Below are positions 33,471-44,198 of a stretch of DNA of 64,000 nucleotides, in pieces. The stretch's first letter is position 1. Every line of letters starts with the position of its first letter. This DNA comes from Zanthoxylum bungeanum (taxonomy: Eukaryota > Streptophyta > Magnoliopsida > Sapindales > Rutaceae): the NCBI GenBank assembly GCA_019454045.1, contig SKCR01038859.1, forward strand, positions 62,001-126,000. The letters are read 5' to 3'. The notes below the pieces were generated by a model. It had not been told where the DNA came from, searched no databases, and was given only the letters and a program-made list of their open reading frames with translations. The translations under genes were made by a program, and so were the position numbers.

Positions 33471-34263
33471 ATGGTTTCTCCAATTATTTCCATACTCTCA
33501 AACGATAAAGTGACCGGAGAAAACTATATTAAGTGGAAAAGTAACATGAACGCTATCCTGGTCTGTGAAGACCTGAAGTTTGTCCTGACGGAGGAACGTC
33601 CTCCCGAACCGACCAGAAATGCTGGCCAAGCTGTGCGCGATACCTATCAGAAATGGGTCGCAGCAAATGAGAAAACCTGCTGCTACTTGCTAGCAGGGAT
33701 GTCTGAGGTTCTTGCTGCAAAGCATGAACCTATGGCTCTAGCATCTCAAATGATGGAGTCATTGCATGGCATGTTTGGGCAGCCTTCAGAGCTTCAAGGC
33801 CATGAGGCCATGGTCTCAGCGATGACTGCTAGGATGAAGGATGGACATCAGTCCGAGAGCACGTCTTAGGGATGATGACTTATCTCGACGAGCGTAGCCA
33901 GGTGACCATGATTATGAAAACTCTTCCGAAGAGTTTCCTGTAGTTTAAAAGCAACTATGTTATGAACAAGTTGTCTTTTACTTTGACCCAACTGTTTAAT
34001 GAGCTCACCCATTACGAGTCCATGCTTGTGGATCCTCGTAAGTCCAATGCAAAGGTAAATGTTGCCGAATCTTCTAAATCTGCAAAGAAAAAGAAGAAAG
34101 GCACTGGAAAGGCTAAGGGTAAGCCCATGAAAAAGAAGAACAAGAAAGGCTCCAAGGATGCCTAGCCCAAAGGAAAATGTTTCCACTGCGACAAAAATGG
34201 GCATTGGAAAAGGAACTGTCCTAAATACCTTGCTGAGCTGAAGGAGAGAAAAAGGAAACAGGT
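33471..34263 (+). pseudogene. Ty1-C gag with zinc knuckle
   Basis: ATG at 33471 in CCATGG context. The reading MVSPIISILSNDKVTGENYI continues as the copia gag core (a GENYIKWKSNMNAIL block) to a stop near 33869. A frameshift continues it through VREHVLGMMTYLDE and a Lys-rich linker to 34165. After a further stop comes the zinc knuckle CFHCDKNGHWKRNC at 34178-34219, with all four ligands intact. Gag would package element RNA in cytoplasmic particles; the three breaks inactivate it. The start upstream at 33435 is less likely because it lies before the splice-site-like CAG. Confidence 0.88.
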
Positions 34264-34271
34264 AAATATGA

Positions 34272-34727
34272 TTGACTCTTATTGAATCTCTATTAGTGGA
34301 GGATGATAAATCCGCTTGGATTGTTGATTCTAGGGCCACTTACCATGTTTGTTCTTCTTTACAGCTACTTGATTCATGGAGGGACCTTTCTGAAGATGAA
34401 TACACCATGAGGGTCGGGACAGGGGATGCCATTTTAGCAAGAGCAGTGGGAGTTTCCAGTTTAAATTTTATTAATAATAGTTATTTAAATTTGAACAATG
34501 TGTTATTCATTCCTGGTTTTCGCATGAATATGATTTTTGTTTCTAGACTAATGGATGATGGTTATTCAATTTCTTTTAATAGCAATTTGGTTATTATTGG
34601 TAGAAATGGATTAACTATATACATAGGAAACTCAGAAAATAACTTATATGTGTTAAGACCGTTAACACATAGGTCACTGCTCAACACTGAAATGTTTAAG
34701 GTTGAAAAACCTAAAATAAAACGGTAA
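34272..34727 (+). pseudogene. Ty1-C aspartic protease
   Basis: Reads SAWIVDSRATYHVCSSLQLL where copia proteases have WIVDSGATNHVC; the catalytic DSG at 34326-34334 is DSR, so Gly to Arg abolishes the active-site turn. A GTGDAI block, a LNNVLFIPGFRMN block and an ISVSRL-like stretch follow. The reading is 151 codons and leads into the GAG-pre-integrase region. The protease would cut the polyprotein. Confidence 0.9.
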
Positions 34728-35640
34728 AAGATTTCTCACGATGACACATATCTATGGCATCTTAGACTTGGTCACATCAACCTTGACCGAATAAATAGAT
34801 TGATAAAGAACGGAGCCTTAAACCAGTTAAAGCTCGGGACTTTACCAGTTTGTTAATCCTGTTTAAAAGGAAAAATGACCAAGAGGCCTTTTATTGGAAA
34901 AGGTATAAGAGCCAGTCAACCATTCAAACTAATACATTCGGACGTTTGTGGACCGATAATGTAAAAGCCCAAGGTGGTTATGAATACTTAGTCACATTCG
35001 TTGATGATTATTCAAGATATGAGTATGTCTACCTAATGCATCACAAATCAGATACTTTTGAAAAGTTCAAAGAGTATCGTACTGAGGTTGAGAACCAATT
35101 AGGTAAGACAATCAATACTTACGATCAGATCGTGGAGAGGAATACCTCAACAGAGATTTCGAGGAATTCTTAGTGGAGCATGGGATAGTATCCCAGCTCA
35201 CAGCACCTGGAACACCACAACAAAATGGTGTTGCAGAAAGGAGAAATCGAACCTTACTAGACATGATGAGATCTATGTTTAGTTATAGCTCACTACCTAA
35301 TTCATTCTGGGGATATGCACTGCAAACCACAATGTATATCCTTATGTAGTTCCATCTAAGTCTGTTCCTAAGACTCCCTTAGAGTTGTGGAATGGTCGCA
35401 AAACCAGTTTACGATATTTCCTCATATGGGGGTGTCCAGCACATGTGCTGAAGAATAAGACTACAAAGTTGGAGCCACGTTCTCAGGTGTGCCTATTTGT
35501 AGGCTACCCGAAGGAGACTAGGGGTGGATTCTTCTACAGTTCTGATGACAACAAAGTATTTGTGTCGACAAATGCTATGTTTCTAGAGGAGGACTATATA
35601 AGGGAGTTCAAGCCTCGTAGTAAGATATTACTCGAGTAGT
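34728..35640 (+). pseudogene. Ty1-C integrase
   Basis: The GAG-pre-integrase segment reads LWHLRLGHINLDRINRL. It is followed by HSDVCGP (first catalytic Asp, frameshifted) and VTFVDDYSRYEYVYLMHHKS at about 34990-35050. The block PGTPQQNGVAERRNRTLLDM at 35206-35265 holds the catalytic Glu. The C-terminal part (GCPAHVLKNKTTKLEPRSQV and CLFVGYPKETRGGFFYS) is readable at 35385-35639. At least three breaks occur, including a stop before FHLSLF. It is the integration enzyme; inactive here. Confidence 0.88.
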
Positions 35641-35879
35641 TACTTACTGGTTCGACCAGCACGCCATCGTCAACGAAAGTTGACAAATACATAGCACCTT
35701 CGACATCTGATAGTCAGATGCTACCCAGTCAGAATGATCTACCACCTAGACACAGTGGGAGGATTGTACGACAACCTGATCGCTACCTAGGGGTTGGAGA
35801 GGCACAAGTTGTCGCCTCCAGAGATGGTATAGATGATCCATTGACCTATAGTAGTGCAATAGATGATTCTGACAAAGAG
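35641..35879 (+). other. Ty1-C integrase-RT linker
   Basis: A poorly conserved linker. It contains RHSGRIVRQPDRY near 35750-35790, the usual short motif before copia RT. A stop codon lies at 35880, just before the RT domain. Confidence 0.6.
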
Positions 35880-36570
35880 TAATGGCTCAAAGCTATGAAC
35901 CTAGAGATGGAGTCCATGTACTCCAACTCGATCTCGGAACTTGTAGACCAACCTGATGGAGTGAAACCCATAGGTTACAAGTGGATCTACAATAGGAAGA
36001 GAGGATCAGATAGGAAGGTACAGACCTTTAAGGCTAGACTAGTGGCTGAGGGTTATACCCAGAAAGAGAGAGTTGACTATGAGGAAACTTTCTCGCCAGT
36101 AGCTATGCTTAAATCCATCCGCACTCTTCTATCTTGCCGCATATTATGACTATGAAATTTGGTAAATGGATGTCAAGACTACATTCTTGAATGGCAATCT
36201 TGATGAAAGTATCTATATGATACAACTAGAAGGTTTCATCGCCCAATGTCAAGAGCAAAAAGTTTGCAAACTGCAAAGGTCCATTTATGGACTCAAGTAG
36301 GCATCTCGATCTTGGAATATAAGATTTGACACAACGATCAAGTCTTATAATTTTGAGCAGAATGTTGATGAGCCTTGTGTATATAAGTGCGTCATTGGTG
36401 GGAAGGTGGTTTTTCTCGTTTTATACGTTGATGATATTTTACTCATTGGGAATGATGTAAGGATATTATCAGATGTAAGAACCTAGCTAGCTGAGCAATT
36501 CCAAATGAAAGATTTGGGAGAGGCCAGTTATGTTCTTAGGATCCAGATACTTCGGGATCGTAAGAAATGA
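35880..36570 (+). pseudogene. Ty1-C reverse transcriptase
   Basis: The N-terminal block is [20 protein letters not shown], then [20 protein letters not shown] and [11 protein letters not shown]. After a frameshift comes MDVKT and a QLEGF-type block, then YGLK followed by a stop in place of Gln near 36298. The catalytic box YVDD is intact at 36423-36434 (LYVDDILLIGND). QMKDLGEASYVL follows. The polymerase is inactivated by several stops rather than by loss of the catalytic box. Confidence 0.9.
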
Positions 36571-37330
36571 CCGTTAGCTATGTATCAGGCATCCTACATC
36601 GACAAGAACCTTGTGCGATTCAGGATGCAGAATTCCAAGAAAGGCAATCTATCTTATCGGCATGGAATTCATTTGTCGAAGGAACATTCTCCTAAGACAC
36701 CTCAGGGTATTGAGGAAATGAGACATATCTCATATGCCTCAGCGGTTTGTAGTCTCATGTATGCCATGTTATGCACGAGACCGGACATCTGTTTTACAGT
36801 GGGAGTAGTCAGTAGGTTTCAGTCAAACCCAGGATTGGATCACTGGGTGGCTGTGAAACACATTCTCAAGTATCTTAAGAGAACGAGAGATTATATGCTA
36901 GTATATTCCAGTGAGGATATGATCCTAAGGGGATATACAGACTCTGATTTTCAGACAGATATTAATTCCAAGAAATCGACATCTGGATCAGTGTTCACCC
37001 TAGGTGATGGGGCTATTGTATGGCGGAGCATAAAGTAATCTTGCATTGCCGACTCCACCATGGAGGCTGAATATGTAGCGGCTTGTGAAACAGCTAAAGA
37101 AGCAGTCTGGCTCCGTAAATTCTTGGGAGATCTGGAAGTTTTTCCAGATATGGATAAACCACTCACCCTTTATTGCGATAATAGTGGAGCGGTGGCAAAC
37201 TCCAAAGAACCAAGAAGCCACAAGAGGGGAAAGCATATAGAGAGGAAATATCATCTCATCAGGAGATAGTACAGAGAGGGGACGTTACCGTCACAAAAAT
37301 TGCATCCGTAAAGAACCTTGCTGATCCGTT
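36571..37330 (+). pseudogene. Ty1-C RNase H
   Basis: The connection region (MYQASYIDKNLVRF..) is followed by YASAVCSLMYAMLCTRPDIC and VKHILKYLKRTRDYML. RNase H reads GYTDSDFQTDINSKKSTSG with the catalytic Asp, MEAEYVAACETAKEAVWL with the catalytic Glu, and LYCDNSGAVANSKEP with a further Asp. A stop replaces Gln near 37036 (IK-stop-SCIADS). It ends in an ADPFTKTL block. Confidence 0.9.
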
Positions 37331-37410
37331 TACAAAGACCTTGTCGGCTAAAGTGTTTGAAGGTCACCTAGATGGTCTAGGATTACGTGACATGTCCCAT
37401 TTTCTCTAGT

Positions 37411-37423
37411 GCAAGTGGGAGAT
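37411..37423 (+). other. Polypurine tract of Ty1-C
   Basis: GCAAGTGGGAGAT directly precedes the 3' LTR, the standard copia plus-strand primer. Confidence 0.9.
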
Positions 37424-39652
37424 TGTTGGGATGTATGCCCTACATCTACATGTGATGTAAACGGTTTCATGTGTTTTGAAATAATAAGATGCATTATTCA
37501 TTTATCAAAATTATTTATTTAACTTTCGCATATTATATCCTCGTAAATACCGTAGATTACTAATGTACCTTCATACTTAGTGTATGAGTGTCATACACCA
37601 AAGGATTTAAGTCTGAAATTAGTAATCTTAAATAGTCCATAGAGAGCAAACAAACCGGGTACTTTGTTTGTGGTTTATCTATAGCTGCGGTCCATTCTAT
37701 ATTTATATGGCGATCTTAATCCGGATCGTCCATGTAGAGACATAAGAATGGAGGCACCTTGTATGATGCGATCATATAGGACTGGACCCAGATAAAAATG
37801 ACATTCTTATAATATCCGTTAAACAAATAAAGTCATTTCAATCTACTTGATGGTTATATATGGATTGATCTTAATCCTGAGTGTACTACGAACTCCTGCA
37901 TGGCAGCCTATGTCCTTTGATTTACAAAGGTGAGGTTGGTGTTGCAGTCCCAACCAATAGCTACGTACTTTGGGGGCACAGTTTGTTTTGTAGTTGTGAA
38001 CGTTTTACATACACATGGAATTCACTCTTCTTACGAGAAATAGATGAGTATCTTTCTTAAGCGGTACTTGAACGATTTGAGCGCTAAAGTCTTTCTACTA
38101 CGAATAAAAAGATTAATATTCATAATAGTTATGAATAAATCGTTCATTAGAGAATCAATGGTACTTAAGGTAAAAAAAAAAATTAGAGGGGTATAACGGA
38201 CATTATGACCCGACTATAATTACGAGATACTCGTGAAGGATCAATTCGTATGCAATGACTATATCGGTGGACACCGACTTGTTTCGGCTTAATATTTCAT
38301 CTACGGCAATGGGAGTGCAACTTCGGGTTTTTAGTGGAATAACCTGGAGTTAATAATTCGGAATATTTAATTAAGAGCTTAATTAATATTTCGAGATTAT
38401 TGAAGCTCGAAACCGTAGGTCCATTTGGTCCCCGTGCTAGCTCCATATACTTTAGCGGAGTTAATATAATTGGATAGTCCAATTATATACTCACAAAGAA
38501 TAAATATTATTAATATGATTAATGATATTAATTACATCACACTTGAGACTATACATTAAAAGTTAATGTAAGCTATTAATAATTATATGATAATTATTAA
38601 AAATAGAATATTAAATTATATATGATATAATTTAATAAGGCTAAGATTTATTTTGGAAATAAAAAAAATCCTTGCTTGGCCGAATTCCCTATTGGATAAG
38701 GAATAGAATTTGTTTGTTTGGGAAAAAAAAAATCAAATCAAAATAGGATGCCTTGGCTGAATTCTCTATTGGATAAGGAATATGATTTGTTTGTTTGGGA
38801 AAAAAAATCAAATCAAAATAATATGCCTTGGCCGAATTCCTATGGTGTAAGAAATCGGATTTGTTTATTTTGGAAACAAAATCAAACAAGAATTCCTTGC
38901 CCTGGCCGAAACTTATAGGGAATGAGAGACTTGTGGTTGATTTGTTTTATGAAATAAATTACCCTAAGTATAAAAAGAAAAATACATTTTTCTTTTTCAA
39001 ATCCAGAAATTTAGAGAACCCTAGCCTCCTTCTCTTCTTCAAGCTCTCAAGAGTTGAGAAAGTTAATTGAAGAACCAGAAAATTATTTCGGTGTTTGATT
39101 TAATCTCTAAACCATTTAGAGATTAATTTATGAGTGTAGCCCACACTACCCTCCGTTAGTAACGACACATAGCTCGGAAGACCTTGTGGCGTTGGAAATC
39201 TCTTCTCCCCTTCTCCTACAACTCACGGCAGTGAGGCAAGAAATTACCCACTGCCGCTCGCACACTAGCCAATTCTGGGGCTCGATTTTGTTTTTTTTTA
39301 TTCGGGTTTTGGGAAACACTTTTGGGAATTTTAGGGTTGAGTTAAGATTGATTTTAAGTGAAAAATCAGACCTAAACACATACAGCAGTTCACGGATATT
39401 GTGGACTGTTTTGAGTGCAGTTCGCGAGTGAAGCAAGTGCAAAACAGTCCGTTTTTTCACTACAGTTCAAGGGGCTGTTCGGGGACTATTTCGGGGGCAT
39501 TCCGAGGCTGAAATCTTGTGTAAAACAGAAGCAAAATTTCAGTATACCCACTGGTATCATTCGGCCAAACGAAGGGAGAGTGGAAAAAAAAAATTCAAGT
39601 TCGATCCGTGTGCTTAGCCGCTTCCGCTGCTCGAGGGAAAGCGTTTCCTACA
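37424..39652 (+). repeat. 3' LTR of Ty1-C
   Basis: 2,229 bp and collinear with the 5' LTR, including the internal 70-75-bp repeats at 38680-38905. It ends GTTTCCTACA and is followed by CTTTG. Confidence 0.95.
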
Positions 39653-39657
39653 CTTTG

Positions 39658-40055
39658 TCCCGTATCTTGGAAAACGATTATGCTTCAATCCACTTCCAGT
39701 AGTAGTCTGTAAGTGCAAGCATATAGACTCGCTGTCCTGGGATGGTTGGAAGTTTCCCAATGATATCCACCCCCCATTTCATGAATTGCAAATGGGACAT
39801 GGTAGGATTGAGTCTATCTGGTGGGAGGTGTGAAACTGGGGCAAATTTTTGTCATTTCTCACATTTCCTTGTGAAAGCTACAGAGTCGGTTCTCATGGTA
39901 GGCCAATAGTAACCTGTCGAATGGGCTCGAAGTGCCAAGCTTCTTCCTCCAGAATGATTCCCACATTCTCCTTCGTGTAGCTTTGCCAACACGTGTTGTG
40001 CCTCTTCACGAGTGAGGCACTTTAGGTAGGGTCTAGAAAATAAACTTTTTAGCAA
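39658..40055 (-). pseudogene. Ty3-C integrase, N-terminal part
   Basis: The minus strand from 40055 reads HVLAKLHEGECGNHSGGRSL, then GYYWPTM, the HHCC zinc-binding N-terminal domain of gypsy integrase, with expected Cys residues partly shifted out of frame. Nearer 39658 it reads a VDIIGKLP-like block (first catalytic Asp) and LTDYYWKWIEA. The reading then meets the CTTTG duplication and Ty1-C, and resumes at 29591. Confidence 0.85.
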
Positions 40056-40870
40056 TTGGCTGTTGTATATGGTAAACCTTGCAGCCTGCCTCTAGATTTT
40101 CCTGGCCTGAAATTTGTCTTATGGGGTACGTCTTCTTACAGATATTTGACTAGTGGTGCAATCTATGAGTCGACTGAAGTAATTGAGGCAACTTCTTTTT
40201 CTTCTTTCGAAATAGCTAGCCAATTCAAGTATAATATCAGAATAGATTATGGTTTGTCTCCTTACATTGATTATCCAAGGTGGCCAATGCATCTGCTTGA
40301 GAATTCTCATTTCTGGGGACTTGGGTTATTGTGAGTTCCTCAAATATCGACTGAATATCTTTTACCTTCTGTAAATAGAATGCCAACTGGGGATCTCGTG
40401 CGTGATATGACCTTGGAATTAGTTGACAATCAATTATGAATCAAACTTTTCTTCAATTTTTTAACTCCAAGTTCATTGGCCTAGGTCAGTCTTACTATCA
40501 ATGCTTCATATTCTGCCTCATTATTGGTGACTTTGAAACCGTACTTGAATTATTACGATAGTGTGTCACCTTTCGGAGTAATGATCAAAATTCTCAGGCC
40601 GCAACCCTTCTTATTATTGGACCCGTCGACTGCGAGCCTCTAGGGAGTTATCGAATGGATAGAATGGACTTCAGGTTCAGCTGCAACTAGCAGGCTGGGA
40701 CTGAAGTCAGCTATAAAATCTGCTAAGGCTTAAGACTTGATGGAAGTCCTGGGCAGGTAAGTGATGTCATATTCCCCAAGTTCCACTGCCCATTTTGGCA
40801 AACAAGAGTGGGATTGCCGAATTTCCAGGTTGATTTGGAGTGTCTCAATGATGAGATATTGAAGGGATTT
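40056..40870 (-). pseudogene. Ty3-C RNase H with RT C-terminal tail
   Basis: The minus strand reads an RT-tail block (KWAVELGEYDITYLPRTSIK) near 40790, then ALADFIADFSPSL, LAVDGSNNKKGCG (catalytic Asp) and KVTNNEAEYEALI (catalytic Glu) near 40500-40540. It is followed by the usual helix and linker to integrase. Several Gln-type codons are stops. The RT palm, protease and most of gag that should precede it are absent. Confidence 0.85.
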
Positions 40871-41006
40871 GTTCTGAATATTTATATAGGTTTGCATTGG
40901 AGTTTCGCATGATCAGATTCTCTTCTTCTAAAGTTCTTAACCGTTCTCGGAGCATGGCTAATTGTGATGCCACAAGGTCTCGTGTTTGTTCACTGCTAGA
41001 AGCCAT
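40871..41006 (-). pseudogene. Ty3-C gag N-terminal stub
   Basis: ATG at 41006 gives MASSSEQTRDLVASQLAMLR and then a charged RLRTLEEENLIMRN stretch, a coiled-coil gag start. Within about 40 codons the reading joins RT C-terminal sequence. An internal deletion therefore removed the rest of gag, protease and most of RT. Confidence 0.75.
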
Positions 41007-41069
41007 AAATAATCATACTTTTAGTGACCGTAGTCCGAGTGATCTTTGCCTGCTATGAATCACTAAGGC

Positions 41070-41090
41070 CCTACGGTGGGCCCCAAATTA
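41070..41090 (-). other. Primer-binding site region of Ty3-C
   Basis: The minus strand reads TTTGGGGCCCACCGTAGGGC just after the LTR end ACAACATCCA. Similar GGGGCCCACCGT sequences follow the LTR in other plant gypsy elements. The tRNA was not identified. Confidence 0.55.
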
Positions 41091-41697
41091 TGGATGTTGT
41101 TTTTCACCCGAGGTCCACAATCGAGAATCTGTTATATGTGGGCAATAGTGAACCTATAAAATAAAGGTAGAATGAGCGGGGAGTACTGTCCATCGGTGTG
41201 GTGGATGTCGTATGCTGTCCGACGCTCAAGTTAGTAGCGAAGATGACTTGTAAATAATGGAAGTGTAAGGCTTGATGTTACCTTGACTTTTATTGACTGT
41301 CGTGAGGGCAGTGGCTGGTGTTTAAAGGTAAGAAACTTAAAGAGTTTCAAGTATGAGAGCTCAAGAACCTGCCCTGAACAGTGAATCATCTCTTCCTTTT
41401 ATAGACACATTCGAAGTCAGGTTTAATTTCTCCATTAATTGATCGTTAGTTGGGTGTCTAAAATGGCTAACTACGTGTGGAGAGTTACTAACCCTAATTT
41501 GGGCATTTTGGGTGCGGGTAACTGATAAGTCTAGAGTTTGCTTAATAGGCTTCTCTTGTGCGTGGGCCTGCGAAGGTAATTGGGCCCTTAGCCTAAGTCT
41601 ATACCGGGTACTGTTTGGAGGGATTGGGCTATCACTGTTATTGGGCATGAAGCGAAAAGTCAAATATGCCCATAGTCCAAATTTAGCCCATATAACA
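41091..41697 (-). repeat. 5' LTR of Ty3-C
   Basis: About 607 bp, minus-strand ends TGTTATATGGGC..ACAACATCCA. Collinear with 24025-24630. On its right the Ty1-B LTR resumes. Confidence 0.9.
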
Positions 41698-42746
41698 GAT
41701 GAGTCAATTATGCACACGAAATTGAATTTCGTGAAGGATATGCATGTTTAACATATGTGGTTCTTAGGTTTTTCTACTCATGTTTGTTTATGTTTTTAAT
41801 GGTTGAAAGCTTTGATGACGGGTGTTTGCATGCATGATGTTGAAAGAATGCTTCTAAGGAGTTAATAAGTATTCTTTTGGTCATTTGATGATCTAGTGGT
41901 CATTCTAGAGTTGTTAGGCCACTCATTGATACCTAGAATTTTTCTAAAGTTATTTCAAAGTGGTGAGACTTGTTTGGTGTGGTAGAGACTTGATTAAAGT
42001 ATTGGATTTGTTTAATTTTTGTAATTTGTTCAATTTGAAGAAATTGAAAAATTAGGGTTTATACCCTTTCCAAATTTGAGATTTTTCATATACGTGTTGT
42101 GTAATGATGTATATTTAATTTTGAGATTGATTGGATTTCATCTAAACATGTTTTGAATAACTTTAGACCAAAATGCACAAATTGGGAACTTAAGGGAGCT
42201 CACGGGTTTTGAGTTGCAATTTTTATTTTGATGTGTAGGACATGTTAAAATCATTTTGGAACTGATTTGGAATCACTAAAAATTGTATTTTACAATTTGA
42301 CGACTAAAATGAATAAAATACAAAATATTGGGGCTTCTCGGCAATTATGAAAAATTTGATTTTTTGGGTAAAAATTTCAGATTTTAATTATTGAGTAATT
42401 AAAATAAATAAGTTAATTTTAACTGTCCAAGAAAAATTTTTGAAATAGGAAAATTTTGATTTTTCGCGTTCCGCTGCGTTACCGAGTAATACCCCTTAAA
42501 ACCTCTACAGTGTTATACAATGTTCCAGTAGATAGTGTCTGTTAGCATGTAAATGATTAATTCCTTTTCAATAAAGGAAATAAATATTTGAATCAAGACA
42601 AACTACCTATGAACATGGTAATCAAATCTAAATACAATTGAGATTATACATAATCCCAAAAACCAAGGCACTCATAATTCAATCTCAATTCAACTACTCT
42701 CTCTAAATAGGATTGGAACTCAACTATTCCAAATAGTCTTAATCCA
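41698..42746 (+). repeat. 5' LTR of Ty1-B, second piece
   Basis: It continues the LTR from 24024. Compared with 55637-56720 of the 3' LTR it lacks about 690 bp (junction near 41750, before ACATATGTGGTTCTTAGG). It ends about TTAATCCA, just before the PBS. Confidence 0.88.
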
Positions 42747-42749
42747 AGA

Positions 42750-42761
42750 TGGTATCAAAGC
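42750..42761 (+). other. Primer-binding site of Ty1-B
   Basis: TGGTATCAAAGC, the copia initiator-tRNA-Met type with one difference from TGGTATCAGAGC. Confidence 0.88.
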
Positions 42762-43329
42762 GAGTCTGGTTCTAGGCCCTTGATATGATTAGCCTTTTTA
42801 AATCTAATGTTTGATCTTGTCTCTGCTTGATACATGCATGTTTTATTTAATTTGATTAGATTTAGAGTGTATTACTATACGAAAAATTCCTAATTAATAA
42901 GGTTAAATGTTAATTGTGTATTTGATGTATGTTATATGGTTCATCGGTTTATATGACTACATTCGAGAACGTGCTAAAACTGTGAGGATGTAGCCGAAAG
43001 AAATTTATTTATACCGGATGTATATTAGATACTAGATAAATTCAAGCAAAAGCGGAATCCTGAATGTGCCAAAACTGTTAGGGTTATGCAAGTAGCTTGA
43101 GTTAATCATTGATGAGTTTAACCTTTGATACGCCTCCTTGTGAACGTGCTAAAACTGTCATAATAAGAAACGACCAGGACCGGAACCCAGGAATTACTAG
43201 TGAGTGATTGACAATGAGTTGTCTACCTAATGAATATACGTAGACGAGAATGTGCCAAAGCCGTGAGCTGAAATATATTCATGGGATCCACCTTTCACTA
43301 TTTATATTAAATTTAATTATTAAATATTT
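42762..43329 (+). other. Leader of Ty1-B
   Basis: Non-coding. It contains three or four copies of a short string GAACGTGC(T/C)AAAACTGT (about 42968, 43061, 43143, 43250), a dispersed leader repeat whose role is unknown. Confidence 0.5.
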
Positions 43330-43960
43330 GTATTCTGTTTGGGATTTTAAGTTCAATGGAATCAGAACTCAAGAGGTAGTACTATGGCATGGCAGATGCA
43401 TATAGTATGATGATGCGATTAAGAGAATCATACAAGAACTAAGAACAAGTTGTTGTTCATAAAGTGGCGATGGAACTTTTCCATGAGCAACTGGACAAGG
43501 TGCAAGTTATGAGCTCACATGTTCTTCACTTGAGCGATTTGAGCGTACAAATTAGGCAACATAATCTCCTTCTAAATGATATTCTCGGTAGGAGTGTCAT
43601 TCTTGGTTTGCTCCTAGCATCTGATCGCCAATTCATAATATACTTCAACATGAACGTGCTTACTGTTCCTACTATGATTTGCATAGGATGTTGATTACAA
43701 CGGAAGAGGACTTAAGGAAGGGAGTACCGACTCACCCTCCGAATCCTACTTCACTTTATGCTTCTTCCCAGGTTAGGGCAAAGGGAAAGAAGACGAAAGT
43801 GAAGAAGAAGGGTTTCAGTCATACACTGTAAGGAAAGATAGCTAAGCCCAAAAGGATGTCTGAAGACAAATGCCATCATTGCATCAAAGTCGGGCACTAG
43901 AAAATGAACTATCCTGACTACATTGCCTAGATAAGGAGAGAGAGCATTTACATCAGGTAC
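43330..43960 (+). pseudogene. Ty1-B gag remnant with decayed zinc knuckle
   Basis: A readable middle part (43464-43694) matches the copia gag region with a VSSHVLxLSDL-type block and a YFNMN motif. A Lys-rich linker follows. The knuckle at 43871-43912 reads CHHCIKVGH, stop, KMNY: the expected Trp is a stop and the last Cys is Tyr. Many frameshifts. The 5' start is not identifiable. Confidence 0.78.
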
Positions 43961-44198
43961 ATTTATTTTTCCAGTTTTTGATATCTCACTAGCTTGTGAA
44001 GTTGTTACATCCAGCTAGATTTTAGATTATGCATGTTCTACTCATATTTTCCATTCGTTGCAGTTGCTGAAGGAAAGTAAGAAGCTAAATCTTGGAGAGA
44101 TGCAGTTGCGTTTTGGGAGTGGAGACTCTCTAGATGCAGTTGCAGTGGGAGTATGCGAGATCCCCTTGCCGAGTGGGAGCCTTTTGTTAAATGATTGC
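43961..44198 (+). pseudogene. Ty1-B protease, first part
   Basis: The plus strand near 44010-44198 reads ILDYACSTHIFHSLQLLKES, where copia proteases have WILDSGCSSHI. The catalytic DSG is therefore DYA. It continues GEMQLRFGSGD and AVAVGV to LLLNDC, where the solo LTR interrupts the reading. It resumes at 46642 with YVC. Confidence 0.8.

Larger units (their letters stand above)
29592..39652 (+). mobile_element. Ty1-C: complete-structure Ty1/copia retrotransposon
   Basis: 10,061 bp with LTRs at 29592-31825 and 37424-39652, ends TGTTGGGATG..GTTTCCTACA. The 5-bp duplication is CTTTG at 29587-29591 and 39653-39657. It has a PBS, a 1.6-kb leader, gag, protease, integrase, RT, RNase H and a polypurine tract, all in copia order. 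It is inserted in the integrase gene of Ty3-C. The two LTRs look about 95% alike by eye, so it is among the younger insertions here, yet it has many stops. A solo LTR of the same family lies at 44199-46636. Confidence 0.97.
24025..41697 (-). mobile_element. Ty3-C: Ty3/gypsy element with antisense extra ORF and tandem array
   Basis: Minus-strand order: 5' LTR 41091-41697, PBS, gag start, RNase H, integrase (split by Ty1-C), a 4.2-kb 3' region with an oppositely oriented ORF and tandem repeats, then 3' LTR 24025-24630. The flanks rejoin the Ty1-B LTR when compared with 55620-55650. The target duplication is decayed (GGTG / GATG). Most of gag, protease and RT are deleted. An antisense extra ORF and 3' tandem repeats are features reported for Tat-lineage elements such as Grande and Ogre. 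Confidence 0.9.
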
